Origin: Jaenimonas drosophilae
Taxonomy: Eukaryota; Euglenozoa; Kinetoplastea; Trypanosomatida; Trypanosomatidae
Length of the DNA stretch: 15,445 nt
Reading direction: 5' to 3'
Assembly: GCA_030849065.1 (NCBI GenBank)
Contig: JASAON010001344.1
Span: 1 to 15,445, forward strand
Below the pieces are notes generated by a model. The model saw only the letters and a program-made list of their open reading frames with translations, ran no database searches and was not told the DNA's origin. The translations under genes and the position numbers were made by a program. Of this stretch, positions 6,614 to 15,024 are shown in pieces. Numbering within the stretch: the stretch's first letter is position 1; the number at the start of each line of letters is the position of its first letter.

Positions 6614-7783
6614 ATGCGAGCACTTCACTTGTGGGGAGTGCCTCTGATTGGGGCTGTAACTGGACGTGGCGCAGGACATCGATTTAGCCCATGGCCTACA
6701 TCGTGCAGAGGTGCACGTTGGTGCTCCACCTCCATTCCAACGGAAGAGGAGGTGCGTGAGGCCTATCGCATTCTTGGCGCAACACCAACATCAACTTTTG
6801 CGGACGTGAAGAAGCGCTACGGCGAGCTGGCCAAGCAGCACCACCCCGACGTTGCCGCTGGAGCCCCCTCCACGAGTGGCAACACCGACCGTATGGCCTC
6901 CATCAACCAGGCCTACACAACCGCAAGCCGCTTTCACAAGGCTGGACGAACGCTCTCACCCCCAACCTCCTCGTCATCCTCCAGCCAGGGCTCGAGCTAC
7001 CAAAGTGAGTATCGCCCATGGCATGAGGACGTGGATCCGCTTCTCTATGAGATGATGTGGGAGCAGATGCGCCGTCAGAACGACGAGGAGGCGTTCCAGC
7101 GGGCGATGCATGCGGAGAAGCAGGAGTGGAGCTACACACAGAGCGGATGGGATCGGCAGCCGCGGGGCAACTCACGCTCTCAGCGCCGTCGCCAGCGTGA
7201 GAGTGACGCGAAGGCTCGCAACACGTCGAACAAATCCAGTAACAAGAACAACAACAGCTCTAATAACAACAACAACAACAACAACGGCAACGGCAACAGT
7301 CAAGGAAAGCAGACGGATTCGTCTTCTGAGAGTGATAACTGGGATGAGGCCACCTCTTCCGCTCTTCTCAACATGTACCAAGACGGCAAAAGCTTCGACT
7401 TCATCGCCAACGCGCTGGGTAAATCCGTTCCTCAGGTGCTCGCTCACTTCAACAGGAAAGTGGGCTCATCCAACAACCGCTCGAAGCGGAGGTCATCGCC
7501 TCCGCGACGGAAGCAAGCCGCTCGATGGCGTGGCGGTCCTTACGATGGGGGGCCGTGGGCTCACTACGCGGAGGATATGGAGCTGCCAGAGATGGAGGGC
7601 TACGAAGATTTTGATGAGTTCGAGGGGGATGACATTGATCCCTACGGCTATGGTGCCGGGATGGATGATCCGTACGCACCTGGAGCCGTTCCCTTTCGTG
7701 GCGCACACATGATGTCAGGCAGTGCGCCATACAACCGCAACGGCTACCGCCCCTACACAAAGAAGACCAACAAAAAACAATAG
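6614..7783 (+). CDS. J-domain (DnaJ-like) protein, probably mitochondrial, with Asn tract and HTH-like segment
   Basis: 389 residues. J-domains stimulate Hsp70 ATPase through a His-Pro-Asp motif, seen here as HPD at 77-79 (6842-6850) inside a J-domain of about residues 48-108. The first 40 residues are rich in Arg, Gly, Ser and Trp with almost no acids, as expected for a mitochondrial presequence. After the J-domain come a Ser-rich linker (about 115-130), a charged helical region (about 135-205) and an Asn-rich tract (about 208-228). Residues 243-284 start with Trp and continue as a helical segment containing GKSFDFIANALGKS, which resembles a Myb/SANT-type helix-turn-helix. The tail has a basic patch, then an acidic Tyr/Asp/Gly-rich part, and ends in Lys/Gln. 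There is no Gly/Phe or zinc-finger region, so it is a class C J-protein with an unknown client. Other J-proteins with SANT domains, such as ZRF1/DNAJC2, are ribosome-associated or nuclear, so the presequence matters. The helix-turn-helix call is tentative. Confidence 0.88.
   Translation: MRALHLWGVPLIGAVTGRGAGHRFSPWPTSCRGARWCSTSIPTEEEVREAYRILGATPTSTFADVKKRYGELAKQHHPDVAAGAPSTSGNTDRMASINQAYTTASRFHKAGRTLSPPTSSSSSSQGSSYQSEYRPWHEDVDPLLYEMMWEQMRRQNDEEAFQRAMHAEKQEWSYTQSGWDRQPRGNSRSQRRRQRESDAKARNTSNKSSNKNNNSSNNNNNNNNGNGNSQGKQTDSSSESDNWDEATSSALLNMYQDGKSFDFIANALGKSVPQVLAHFNRKVGSSNNRSKRRSSPPRRKQAARWRGGPYDGGPWAHYAEDMELPEMEGYEDFDEFEGDDIDPYGYGAGMDDPYAPGAVPFRGAHMMSGSAPYNRNGYRPYTKKTNKKQ
7228..7308 (+). repeat. 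Asn-codon (AAC) rich low-complexity tract
   Basis: Imperfect and perfect AAC repeats inside the J-domain gene encode an Asn/Ser/Lys/Gly-rich linker that includes eight consecutive Asn residues. The codons are nearly all AAC, which suggests recent slippage expansion. It falls between the predicted helical region and the HTH-like segment, so it is probably a flexible linker. Confidence 0.85.
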
Positions 7784-7926
7784 CTCAACAACACAACCTT
7801 TCCATCAACACACTTGAGTGCTCCTCACAGATCTTGTTATCCACGTAATGCTTTGCTATAATGCGTCTGCGGTGGTATGTGGTCCCAACCTCCGGTGTTT
7901 GTGTGCGTGTGCGAGCTCTTGTGCAT

Positions 7927-7980
7927 CTTCATCTATGTTCTTCTTCTACTCACCCTTTACATTGTTGCGTATCATGTTAG
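7927..7980 (+). promoter_or_regulatory. Probable spliced-leader acceptor for the ABC transporter gene
   Basis: A T/C-rich stretch (7927-7966) is followed by AG at 7979-7980. The resulting leader is about 139 bases and contains no ATG before 8120. Other AGs just downstream (near 7995-8001) are possible. A GA run and a TG run (about 7996-8015) lie in the leader. Confidence 0.45.
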
Positions 7981-8119
7981 TGCTTCCTTCGTCAAGAGAG
8001 AGAGTGTGTGTGCGTGTAGTTACGTGTTGCCCTTGGGTCCAAGTGGATAACTGCATACTCACATAGTTGCCGCAGCACTCAATAACAACAAGAAGAACAT
8101 ATTCATTGGTGAGGGCATC

Positions 8120-10816
8120 ATGTCTTCTCGTCGTGGTGGCAATCCTCGCTCCTGCCAGCTGCTCTCCGCTGGCTGGCATCTGATTGTTTTTTTCCTCGCA
8201 CTGATTGCGGATGTAGTGGGTGTTGCTCTTCTCAACATTGTTGTGGCTCGTGCGCATCAGGTGCCCATCTTCTCGCCATCATCAGTAACTGCGTTTCGTA
8301 ATGCCGCAACGGATCTGTTATTGATTGGGTCGGCTCGTGTGGTGATGTTGCTCATTGCCTTTACAAGCATCAACTACTTTGGGGCACAGATGCGGCCCGA
8401 GCATGCGGAACAGGGGGAGGAGGAAGACGACGGCCCTCACTACGAGTCTGTGTCAGTGGGGGCGGAGGATGAGCTTGCGGTGCTGCGCTCAGGTCACGCC
8501 ATCCGTCATCGTTTTCTTTCGCTGACGCGCGTGGTGTTTTTGCTGAGCTTCTCCATTTGTGCGCTTGCCAACCTCCACGTGGCCCTCAAGTGCCTCTTCT
8601 TTGACTTTCCCACCCCACTAAGCGCGGTGCTGATGGCCATCACGGTGTTGTGGGTGAATGTGGAGGTCTTCGCCCTCGACGGCTACATCACGGCAGTGAG
8701 TAGTGAAGGCCATATTGATGTGCCAGAGTTGCACAGTCACCGCCTGGACTTCAACCCAGCAGTTGTGGGAACCAACTGTGATGTGTGCAGCCACTCCATT
8801 GTAAAGGAGGGGCTGACCTGCCCTTCGTGCGACTTTGATTGCTGCCTCGGCTGCTACCGACAACAAGTGCGTGAAGGTGAGGAAGGTGATGAAACCCGCG
8901 CACGCCGCCGCCGTCATGCAGTGGAGCCCCTCTCCACCATGGCCTTGGTGTGCAGCGCACTGCACCTACTCTCTTCGTTTTGGGGTGTTGTGGTCATCTC
9001 CCTCACCTGCCTCGCCCTCGATCGTGGTATTCACGTGCTGTTGCCTAACCTTCAGGGCAAGGTGATTGACTCCATCATTTCCAAGGACACCAACTATTTC
9101 GCCCACTGCCTGACCTTGCTCGTGGCCTACTCGGCCCTCACCGTGGTGTTGGGGGGCATCCAATCCTTCTGCACGACCCTTGTGGTGCGAAACCTCACCA
9201 TGGGTGTGCGGGAATCCCTCTTTCGGCGGCTTGTGTATCAGGATATCGCCTTCTACGACCGCACCACAGTGGGCTCCCTCACTGCCCGCATGACGAATGA
9301 CGTGCAGGCGATGGTGCAGCCTGTGGGCACCCTCCTCAATTCCGCTCTCTCCAACATCATTTTGCTGGCGGGCGGCGTGGTTATGTGCTTCACCGTGAGC
9401 TGGAGGCTGGCGATGATCTCATTTGCGGTGATGGGCCCGATGGTATACATCACCACCACCTACACACGCTGGTCCGCACAGCTCAACCGCGGCGTGTGGG
9501 ATGCCCTTGCCAAGGCTAACGGCACCGCCACGGAGGTTTTCACCAACATCCGCACCGTCCACGCCTTCTCCACACAAGAGTTGGAGCTCGGCAAGTTCTC
9601 CGAGTCCATGCGTCATGCCCTCAGCCGGACCCTCCACGATGCCCTCGGCTACACCGCCTCCTACCTCATCACCAACCTCCTCGATCTCGGTGCCGATGCT
9701 CTCATTCTCGGCATTGGCGGCTATTTGGTGCTCACACGCCCACACGAGCTCACCGTTGGCCAACTCGTCACGTTTCAGCTCTACGCCTCCATGATGACCT
9801 CTGCCTACCAAGGCGTGACGGGGGTACTCACGCAGGTCACGCGGAGCGCGGGGGCGGCGGAGCGGGTGCTGAACATGCTCAACGCCGAGCCGAGCATGGA
9901 TCCTCGCCGCGGGGAGGTGCTGCACAACCTGGAGGGCAAGCTGGAGCTCGACGAGGTTGAGTTCTTCTACCAAACACGCCCTGATCGCATGATCCTTCAG
10001 CACGTCAACCTCACGTTTCCGAGCAACCGCATGACGGCCATCGTGGGCCGGTCGGGTGGAGGCAAATCCACCATCATGCACCTCCTCCTGCGCATGTATG
10101 ACCCTACAAGCGGAGTGATCCGCGTTGATGGCCACGACCTCCGCGACCTCTGCCTGGAGCGGCTCCACCACAACATTGCCGTGGTCTCTCAAGACACGCA
10201 GCTGTTTAATACGACGATTGAGCAGAACATCGCCTACGGCATGGAGGATGAGTGTACGTTGGAGGAGATCCAGGAAGCGGCGCGAGAGGCCAACGCCCAC
10301 GAGTTCATCGCAGATTTTCCGCAGGGCTACCAAACACCAGCGGGGGAGCGCGGCGTACGCCTCAGTGGAGGTCAACGGCAACGCATTGCGATTGCACGGG
10401 CGCTTCTCCGAAAGCCACGCGTGCTGCTGCTCGATGAGGCCACGAGCGCGCTCGATGCTGAGTCTGAGGCACTGGTGCAAGGAGCCCTGGATCGGCTAGT
10501 GGGCAACTTACAGCACCAATGCACAATCATCATCATCGCTCACCGCCTCTCCACGGTGATCCATGCCAACAACATTGTTGTGATGGATCAGGGTCGTGCG
10601 GTAGAGCAGGGAACGCATGAGGAACTTCTCAGCCGCCGTGGCGCCTACTGGAACCTTGTGCATCGGCAGCTGAGTAGCGGCAAGGCGCAGCTGGATTTTG
10701 ACGAGTTACCGAGCGAGGTGGACGGAAGCCCAACACTGACGCAAGGTGATGCAAACACATCATCATCATCAGGGCCAAACATCATGCGCCGCGGTGGCGG
10801 CCGGTTTCACTCGTGA
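8120..10816 (+). CDS. ABCB-type half-transporter with N-terminal TMD0 and ZZ-like cysteine cluster
   Basis: 898 residues with one membrane domain and one nucleotide-binding domain, so it should work as a dimer. Four hydrophobic segments (about 19-43, 64-86, 131-153 and 163-187) form an extra N-terminal unit like the TMD0 of TAP-like (ABCB9) transporters. It is followed by a cysteine cluster at 220-245 with pattern CX2C-X10-CX2C-X4-CX2C, resembling ZZ or DC1 zinc-binding domains. The core ABC membrane domain runs from about 275 to 585. The ATPase domain has Walker A GRSGGGKS (643-650), signature LSGGQ (748-752), Walker B VLLLDE (768-773) and the switch His808 in AHRLS. All are intact, so ATP-driven transport is expected. 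The Ser/Gly-rich tail is unremarkable. The substrate is unknown: TAP-like peptide exporters and HMT1/ABCB6-type metal or thiol transporters share this plan. The location is probably an intracellular membrane, by family analogy only. Confidence 0.95.
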   Translation: MSSRRGGNPRSCQLLSAGWHLIVFFLALIADVVGVALLNIVVARAHQVPIFSPSSVTAFRNAATDLLLIGSARVVMLLIAFTSINYFGAQMRPEHAEQGEEEDDGPHYESVSVGAEDELAVLRSGHAIRHRFLSLTRVVFLLSFSICALANLHVALKCLFFDFPTPLSAVLMAITVLWVNVEVFALDGYITAVSSEGHIDVPELHSHRLDFNPAVVGTNCDVCSHSIVKEGLTCPSCDFDCCLGCYRQQVREGEEGDETRARRRRHAVEPLSTMALVCSALHLLSSFWGVVVISLTCLALDRGIHVLLPNLQGKVIDSIISKDTNYFAHCLTLLVAYSALTVVLGGIQSFCTTLVVRNLTMGVRESLFRRLVYQDIAFYDRTTVGSLTARMTNDVQAMVQPVGTLLNSALSNIILLAGGVVMCFTVSWRLAMISFAVMGPMVYITTTYTRWSAQLNRGVWDALAKANGTATEVFTNIRTVHAFSTQELELGKFSESMRHALSRTLHDALGYTASYLITNLLDLGADALILGIGGYLVLTRPHELTVGQLVTFQLYASMMTSAYQGVTGVLTQVTRSAGAAERVLNMLNAEPSMDPRRGEVLHNLEGKLELDEVEFFYQTRPDRMILQHVNLTFPSNRMTAIVGRSGGGKSTIMHLLLRMYDPTSGVIRVDGHDLRDLCLERLHHNIAVVSQDTQLFNTTIEQNIAYGMEDECTLEEIQEAAREANAHEFIADFPQGYQTPAGERGVRLSGGQRQRIAIARALLRKPRVLLLDEATSALDAESEALVQGALDRLVGNLQHQCTIIIIAHRLSTVIHANNIVVMDQGRAVEQGTHEELLSRRGAYWNLVHRQLSSGKAQLDFDELPSEVDGSPTLTQGDANTSSSSGPNIMRRGGGRFHS

Positions 10817-11587
10817 GTGAGTTTGAACGTGACACACACGGATTATCTTGGTGTTGCTACACCACACAACCATTTGCTCCAATTATGTTTTTTGCTACCC
10901 TCATCACCATACTCTACCACCCACTCGACGCTTATTCGTCATGGCGAAGAGTTGCTCAGGGCCTCCCCTAAACATGTTTCCTTCTTTTTTGGTGATCTGC
11001 TCGACGATTTGCTACGCATGGAGGGCTTCGTGAGCAGTTGCGATGCTCATGAAGCTCTCTCTTGCACACTATCAATGGCCCACTCGGTGCCAGGTACCTT
11101 GCATCGCCGACCACACCATCATTCTCCAGTGACCTAACCAACCTCTTGTACTTTGCTGTTTTTTTCTGTTTTTCTTTGGTATTTTTGTTTGCGTCTGTCT
11201 TCTTCATGAATCTAGCGGCGTGGCAACGCTCGTGGCTGACCTCAGCCTTCGCATCGAACCCCGGTCCAGACACCACCACAACACTGCGGCGCAGTGTTTT
11301 GTGCGATGATGTAGCAATGCTCAATATTCCCCTTGTCACGTCATGTCTTGACGTGTTCAACTAATCTTTCCTGACCTCCACGCTCTTTTCCAACGACCAC
11401 TGGCCAAACCATCCTTTGTCCTGTTCGCTCTTGCTCCTCCACTGCACACTCCACGTGCACTCTCGCACAACCACAAACACTACACAACAGCACATAAAGG
11501 AAGTCCTAGGTAGGATTTGCAATTTTAGTTTTGATCGTGTTGGAGTAGATATTCTTGTAGTTGCTTCTCCTCTTATCGTTGTTAGTG
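10817..11587. other. Gene-free interval between the ABC transporter and COQ4
   Basis: About 770 bases with no credible gene. The longest frames start at GTG (10817) or TTG (11062) and show no family resemblance. A T-rich pyrimidine tract at 11151-11207 is followed by AG at 11215-11216, and a C/T-rich tract at about 11405-11465 by AG at 11489-11490. Only the second leaves an ATG-free leader for COQ4. A transcript from the first acceptor would carry a short upstream frame starting at 11320 before COQ4. Confidence 0.6.
11405..11490 (+). promoter_or_regulatory. Candidate spliced-leader acceptor for COQ4
   Basis: A C/T-rich stretch leads to AG at 11489-11490 and an ATG-free leader of about 97 bases. 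An alternative is the tract at 11560-11583 with AG at 11584-11585, only 2 bases before the ATG. A third, farther upstream, is AG at 11215-11216. The sequence does not decide between them. Confidence 0.4.
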
Positions 11588-12352
11588 ATGCTTCTATCGC
11601 GTGCGTTGATGCCCTTGGCTTCCATGGCTGCTGGTGTGGCGCAGCAAACGGCCTCCTTTGCCTACTTCAGCGTCCGTGCGATGATTGATCCCACTGACGC
11701 AGATGCGGTTTCAGCTGTGGGAGAACTCACCGCGGTGCCTGCGCTCGAGAGGCTAAAGAACACAATGATGGGTGATCGTGTTGGACGGCAGATTCTGAAG
11801 GAGCGTCCTCTTGTACGTGATGATGTGTTAGAGATGGCCAGCCGTCTTCCGCCCAATACCTTCGGTGCCCATTATGCCAACTACATGAACTTCAACCACT
11901 TCACACCCGATGGTCGAACAGATGTGACCTACATTGCGGATCCAACCCTGGCCTACATCATGACGCGCTACCGGCAGTGCCATGATTTCCTGCACACCTG
12001 CGCTGACTGTGGCCGCACGGTGGAGGAGGAGGTGGCGCTGAAGCTGCTCGAGTGGACCCACACGGGCCTTCCGCTGGGCTTCTTGGCCATGGCCGGCGGC
12101 AGCCCACACCTCACAACAGAGCAGTGCAGGAACTACTCCTTTTACCGTCAGTGGGCACGGGAGAATGCACCGAGGAATCTGCATGGCCAGCCAGTGATCC
12201 CGTGCTACCTCAACATTCCCTGGGAAAAACTGCTGGAACGCGATCATGAGGAGGTGTTGCGCCTCACAGGCATCACTCCCCTCCACATCTTCATGAAGAA
12301 GCACAAGGGGGCAGCTCGAAAGACGGACCCCTCTGACCGCATTCTGTGCTGA
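11588..12352 (+). CDS. COQ4: Ubiquinone biosynthesis protein COQ4
   Basis: 254 residues, near the length of human COQ4 (265). COQ4 is a peripheral protein on the matrix face of the mitochondrial inner membrane. It organises the CoQ synthesis complex and has been linked to oxidative decarboxylation of the CoQ ring at C1. The family's metal motif HDXXH-X11-E is complete: His132, Asp133, His136 and Glu148 (HDFLH at 11981-11995). The C-terminal block with IPWEKLLE and the LTGITPLHIF segment also matches the family. The ORF opens further upstream, but only from a TTG at 11561; the first ATG is 11588. The N-terminus (MLLSRALMPLASMAAG) has one Arg and no acids, fitting a short mitochondrial presequence. 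Trypanosomatids use a CoQ9-type quinone for the respiratory chain and alternative oxidase, so an intact COQ4 fits an organism that makes its own quinone. Confidence 0.93.
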   Translation: MLLSRALMPLASMAAGVAQQTASFAYFSVRAMIDPTDADAVSAVGELTAVPALERLKNTMMGDRVGRQILKERPLVRDDVLEMASRLPPNTFGAHYANYMNFNHFTPDGRTDVTYIADPTLAYIMTRYRQCHDFLHTCADCGRTVEEEVALKLLEWTHTGLPLGFLAMAGGSPHLTTEQCRNYSFYRQWARENAPRNLHGQPVIPCYLNIPWEKLLERDHEEVLRLTGITPLHIFMKKHKGAARKTDPSDRILC

Positions 12353-13002
12353 AGTCCTACCTCAGCTGAAACCTCTAAGTTTGCTGAGTGTGTGCGAGCA
12401 CCCTTCAACAACCACAACCCACTTCGCCTCTAATTTGTGTCTCCTGTTGCAACAACGTGGTGCATCACTTTTTCTTATTCATCATTCTCACTTTTACGTT
12501 CATTCCCACCTTAGTTTTGTGACACACAGCTCCTCGGCTCAAGTACCATCACCAACTGCATCCGCTCGGTGCCTTCGTCTAGTAGGTACTTCTAGCCTTC
12601 CTTCTTTTCGAGGCAAATCCCGCCCTTTTTTGTAGCTCTTTTTTCATTTTTTTCTCGAGTTGATTCTGTGTGCTCTCCTCATTTTGGTTTGTACTCTGTA
12701 GATATCAACACACTCACAGACACAGACGGAGTACGCTTCATTTTGTTTTTCAGATTCGCTCTTCAACTGCAGCACCGGCTGACGAATTCATCATCATCAA
12801 TCAAAAGCTGTGTTGTTGTTTTTTCCCAACATCTCCTGTGGAGTGTGTTCGAGGCAGTCAAGCAGCCAACATCACATAACCGTTGGACGCCTGACTAGTG
12901 CATCATCGTCGTCATTTGACATCACTTCAAACAAACGCACGAAGTATCTTGTACCCTGTTAGTTCTTTTGCATTCTTCGCATAGACGCCCACACAGACAA
13001 GT
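12353..13002. other. Intergenic region between COQ4 and the unrecognised gene
   Basis: 650 bases with no credible gene; frames here are under 85 codons and low in complexity. It is T-rich with several pyrimidine tracts (about 12629-12653 and 12812-12836), suitable as processing signals for COQ4 polyadenylation and for splicing of the next gene. Confidence 0.65.
12950..12984 (+). promoter_or_regulatory. Probable spliced-leader acceptor for the gene at 13003
   Basis: A T/C-rich tract ends in ATAG with AG at 12983-12984, leaving an 18-base leader before the ATG at 13003 with no upstream ATG. Confidence 0.55.
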
Positions 13003-14547
13003 ATGGCTCCTAATCGGTCGGACCGCAAGCGCGATGCCAGCGAGAGCACCAAACTTGTGGATGCGGTGATGTCTCAACGGCACACCTATGAGTTGTTGCA
13101 AATTAGCCCGGAAGTTACCATGAACGCCCTCACAGCGATTGAAGAAAGTGATCAGTTCGATGAGTTTCTAGCCAGCGCCAAGTCCCTCAACGTACGTGCT
13201 AGTAGCCTACGTACGATACAATCCATGGGTGAGGTGAATGAGATGCTGGTGCGCGTCAAGGGCATGCTGCGTCTCATCTCTGGCAGCTCCAGCAATGTTG
13301 GCTACGCCTGTGAGCATCTCCTTCGATGCACCAAGCGTGTGCAGGCTTTTGTGCGGAAGGCGCTGGAAAAGCGCCGCCGAAATCGTGAATTTACAAAGGC
13401 GCGATGCGTGGCTGCGCAGGACCGCGCACGCCGCATGATGGAGATTGTGGTGAAGGACCGCGTCAAGCGGCTTAAGAGCACCCAATCTCAAGGCTTGCTT
13501 GAAGATACCTGGGGTGTACTCATTGATTGCTATGTATCCCCGGATGATATGGTCAAGGCCATCAACTCCTACTACCGGGAGGAGACCGTGCGCTACCTCA
13601 GGGACTTCCGTGAGTACCGCAAGGCTGCCAAGCACGCCTGCAGCGCCAAGAATGAGCTACATTCCACGCGCCGCCGCAAATTGCGTGAGGCGATGCTCAA
13701 GTTTCCTGCCCTCTGCGAGGTGGTTAATCTCTGCCCCCAGCTTCCTGAGGTGTGCATTCACTTGGAGTACGTCCAGGCCTGTGAGGTCACCCGGAATGTG
13801 GCACTGGAGCGTGGAGATAGCGTTGTGATTCAGAAGCTGCACGTGCCCAACCTCCGCTCGTTGGTCAGCCCTGTGAGCTACTACCATGCCCTCATCACGC
13901 TCAACCCAAAGCAAGAATTCATGCTCCTCCTTGCGCTGCGCTCCGTTAACAATGGGGTAACTGATCCCAAGGCTGGCATCAGCCGCATCAACGGCCCCAG
14001 CCGCCAACATCTTCAGCGCGCACGCACCATGAAGATGCGCTGGTGTGCCTCCCTGGGGAAGGAGATGCACACATCCTCCAATAGCAACGCAACAGAGGTG
14101 GAGGCGCCAAAGATCAACGAGCTCGGCAGCCCGAAGGCGTGCGTGGAAACCGGCCCGCACGTGCCCACTGGCAGAGTATCGCCCATGGCCTTTGTGTTGC
14201 CACCGAGGAAGAACCCATCACCCGGGGCGTGTGGCCTCCCGCCCACAACCCCAACCCGCAGCCCGCGCAACAATCGAACCTCGCTCCATCGCGTTGTCTC
14301 GGCCCTCACCGCCACGGTTGCGAGCCGTGGAGAGACGCCACCCCGCAACGCTGATGAAACCACGGGCGTCCTCACCACCTCCAACAGTAGCAGCCAGTAC
14401 CCCAGTGGGGGCCGGCCCAACTCCCGCGGGGAGACCTTGTGGAAGGAGGCGTTTCAATCGCACCGGGCCAACATCATGGCACATCGGCGGCAGAAGTCCA
14501 TGGGTAGCAGCAGGAGTGAGATGCACTTACCACCCATCTCAGATTGA
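13003..14547 (+). CDS. Basic protein of unknown function with helical core and Ser/Pro-rich tail
   Basis: 514 residues; I do not recognise a family. The N-terminal 350 residues look folded and mostly helical. A strongly basic helix-rich stretch at about 103-160 contains several RR and KR clusters. A central block (about 165-265) follows, with an aromatic DCYVSPDD segment and a basic RRRKLRE segment, then a Cys-containing region around 235-262. From about residue 350 the sequence becomes low in complexity and rich in Ser, Pro, Thr, Arg and Asn, with several SP and TP dipeptides that could be proline-directed phosphorylation sites. There is no signal peptide, membrane segment or enzyme motif that I can see. 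The ATG follows a good splice acceptor, and codon use resembles the neighbouring genes. Basic charge and phospho-sites would suit a cytoskeletal or nucleic-acid-associated protein, but that is speculation. Confidence 0.85.
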   Translation: MAPNRSDRKRDASESTKLVDAVMSQRHTYELLQISPEVTMNALTAIEESDQFDEFLASAKSLNVRASSLRTIQSMGEVNEMLVRVKGMLRLISGSSSNVGYACEHLLRCTKRVQAFVRKALEKRRRNREFTKARCVAAQDRARRMMEIVVKDRVKRLKSTQSQGLLEDTWGVLIDCYVSPDDMVKAINSYYREETVRYLRDFREYRKAAKHACSAKNELHSTRRRKLREAMLKFPALCEVVNLCPQLPEVCIHLEYVQACEVTRNVALERGDSVVIQKLHVPNLRSLVSPVSYYHALITLNPKQEFMLLLALRSVNNGVTDPKAGISRINGPSRQHLQRARTMKMRWCASLGKEMHTSSNSNATEVEAPKINELGSPKACVETGPHVPTGRVSPMAFVLPPRKNPSPGACGLPPTTPTRSPRNNRTSLHRVVSALTATVASRGETPPRNADETTGVLTTSNSSSQYPSGGRPNSRGETLWKEAFQSHRANIMAHRRQKSMGSSRSEMHLPPISD

Positions 14548-14880
14548 GTTGTTTTGGCTAATGTTGATGAAGGTGATGTTTGTGAGAACTATATGCATCA
14601 TGGAGGTGTTGCTCTGCGGGCATAGTGCTCCTCTCGCTTCTGCCCGCGTGTGCAGCTCACAACGTGCAGCAATGAGTTGTTATATTTATTGGCCATGATA
14701 CGGCCTTCCGTCACACCTCTTCCCCCACACTGCCAACATGCACCACCAGAACACACAACACAAAACATTAAGCACACTCACCATATTATATCTTTGAAGT
14801 CTGGTTGCAAGCGCAATGCTACTGACTACTTCCTTGATTGGTATGGCAACTCCCCCATCTGTACAGACGGATGGCGTCTA

Positions 14881-14897
14881 CCCCCCCCCCCAATCCC
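14881..14897 (-). repeat. C11 homopolymer with adjacent CCC (G-quadruplex-capable on the - strand)
   Basis: Eleven consecutive C, then AAT, then CCC. The complementary strand reads as three G followed by eleven G, which can be divided into four G3 runs with short loops. Confidence 0.7.
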
Positions 14898-15004
14898 ACA
14901 CCATGTAGGCACACACCAGATTCCTTCATCCTTTTTTTTTTCGCTTTCCTGTTCCTTTTGCTTTCTTCGTTCTGTTCGTGTTGTTGGCCCCATTCGCCCT
15001 TCCT

Positions 15005-15024
15005 CCCTCCCCCATCACCCTCCC
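15005..15024 (-). other. Canonical G-quadruplex motif on the - strand
   Basis: On the - strand the bases form G3-N1-G3-N4-G5-N1-G3, which fits the standard pattern of four G3+ runs with loops of 1 to 7. It sits within a C/T-rich + strand block of about 75 bases. Folding is a prediction from pattern only. Confidence 0.65.

Noticed and set aside
9419..10480. 353-codon open frame on the - strand opposite the ABC transporter ATPase region
   Set aside because: It lies entirely antisense to a strongly conserved coding region with intact Walker and signature motifs. It is a codon-bias shadow with no family resemblance.
11062..11364. 100-codon + strand frame between the ABC transporter and COQ4 with a Phe-rich hydrophobic segment
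   Set aside because: Starts at TTG, and the hydrophobic part is a translated T-rich splice tract. The ATG at 11206 precedes the likely acceptor at 11216, so it would be spliced away.
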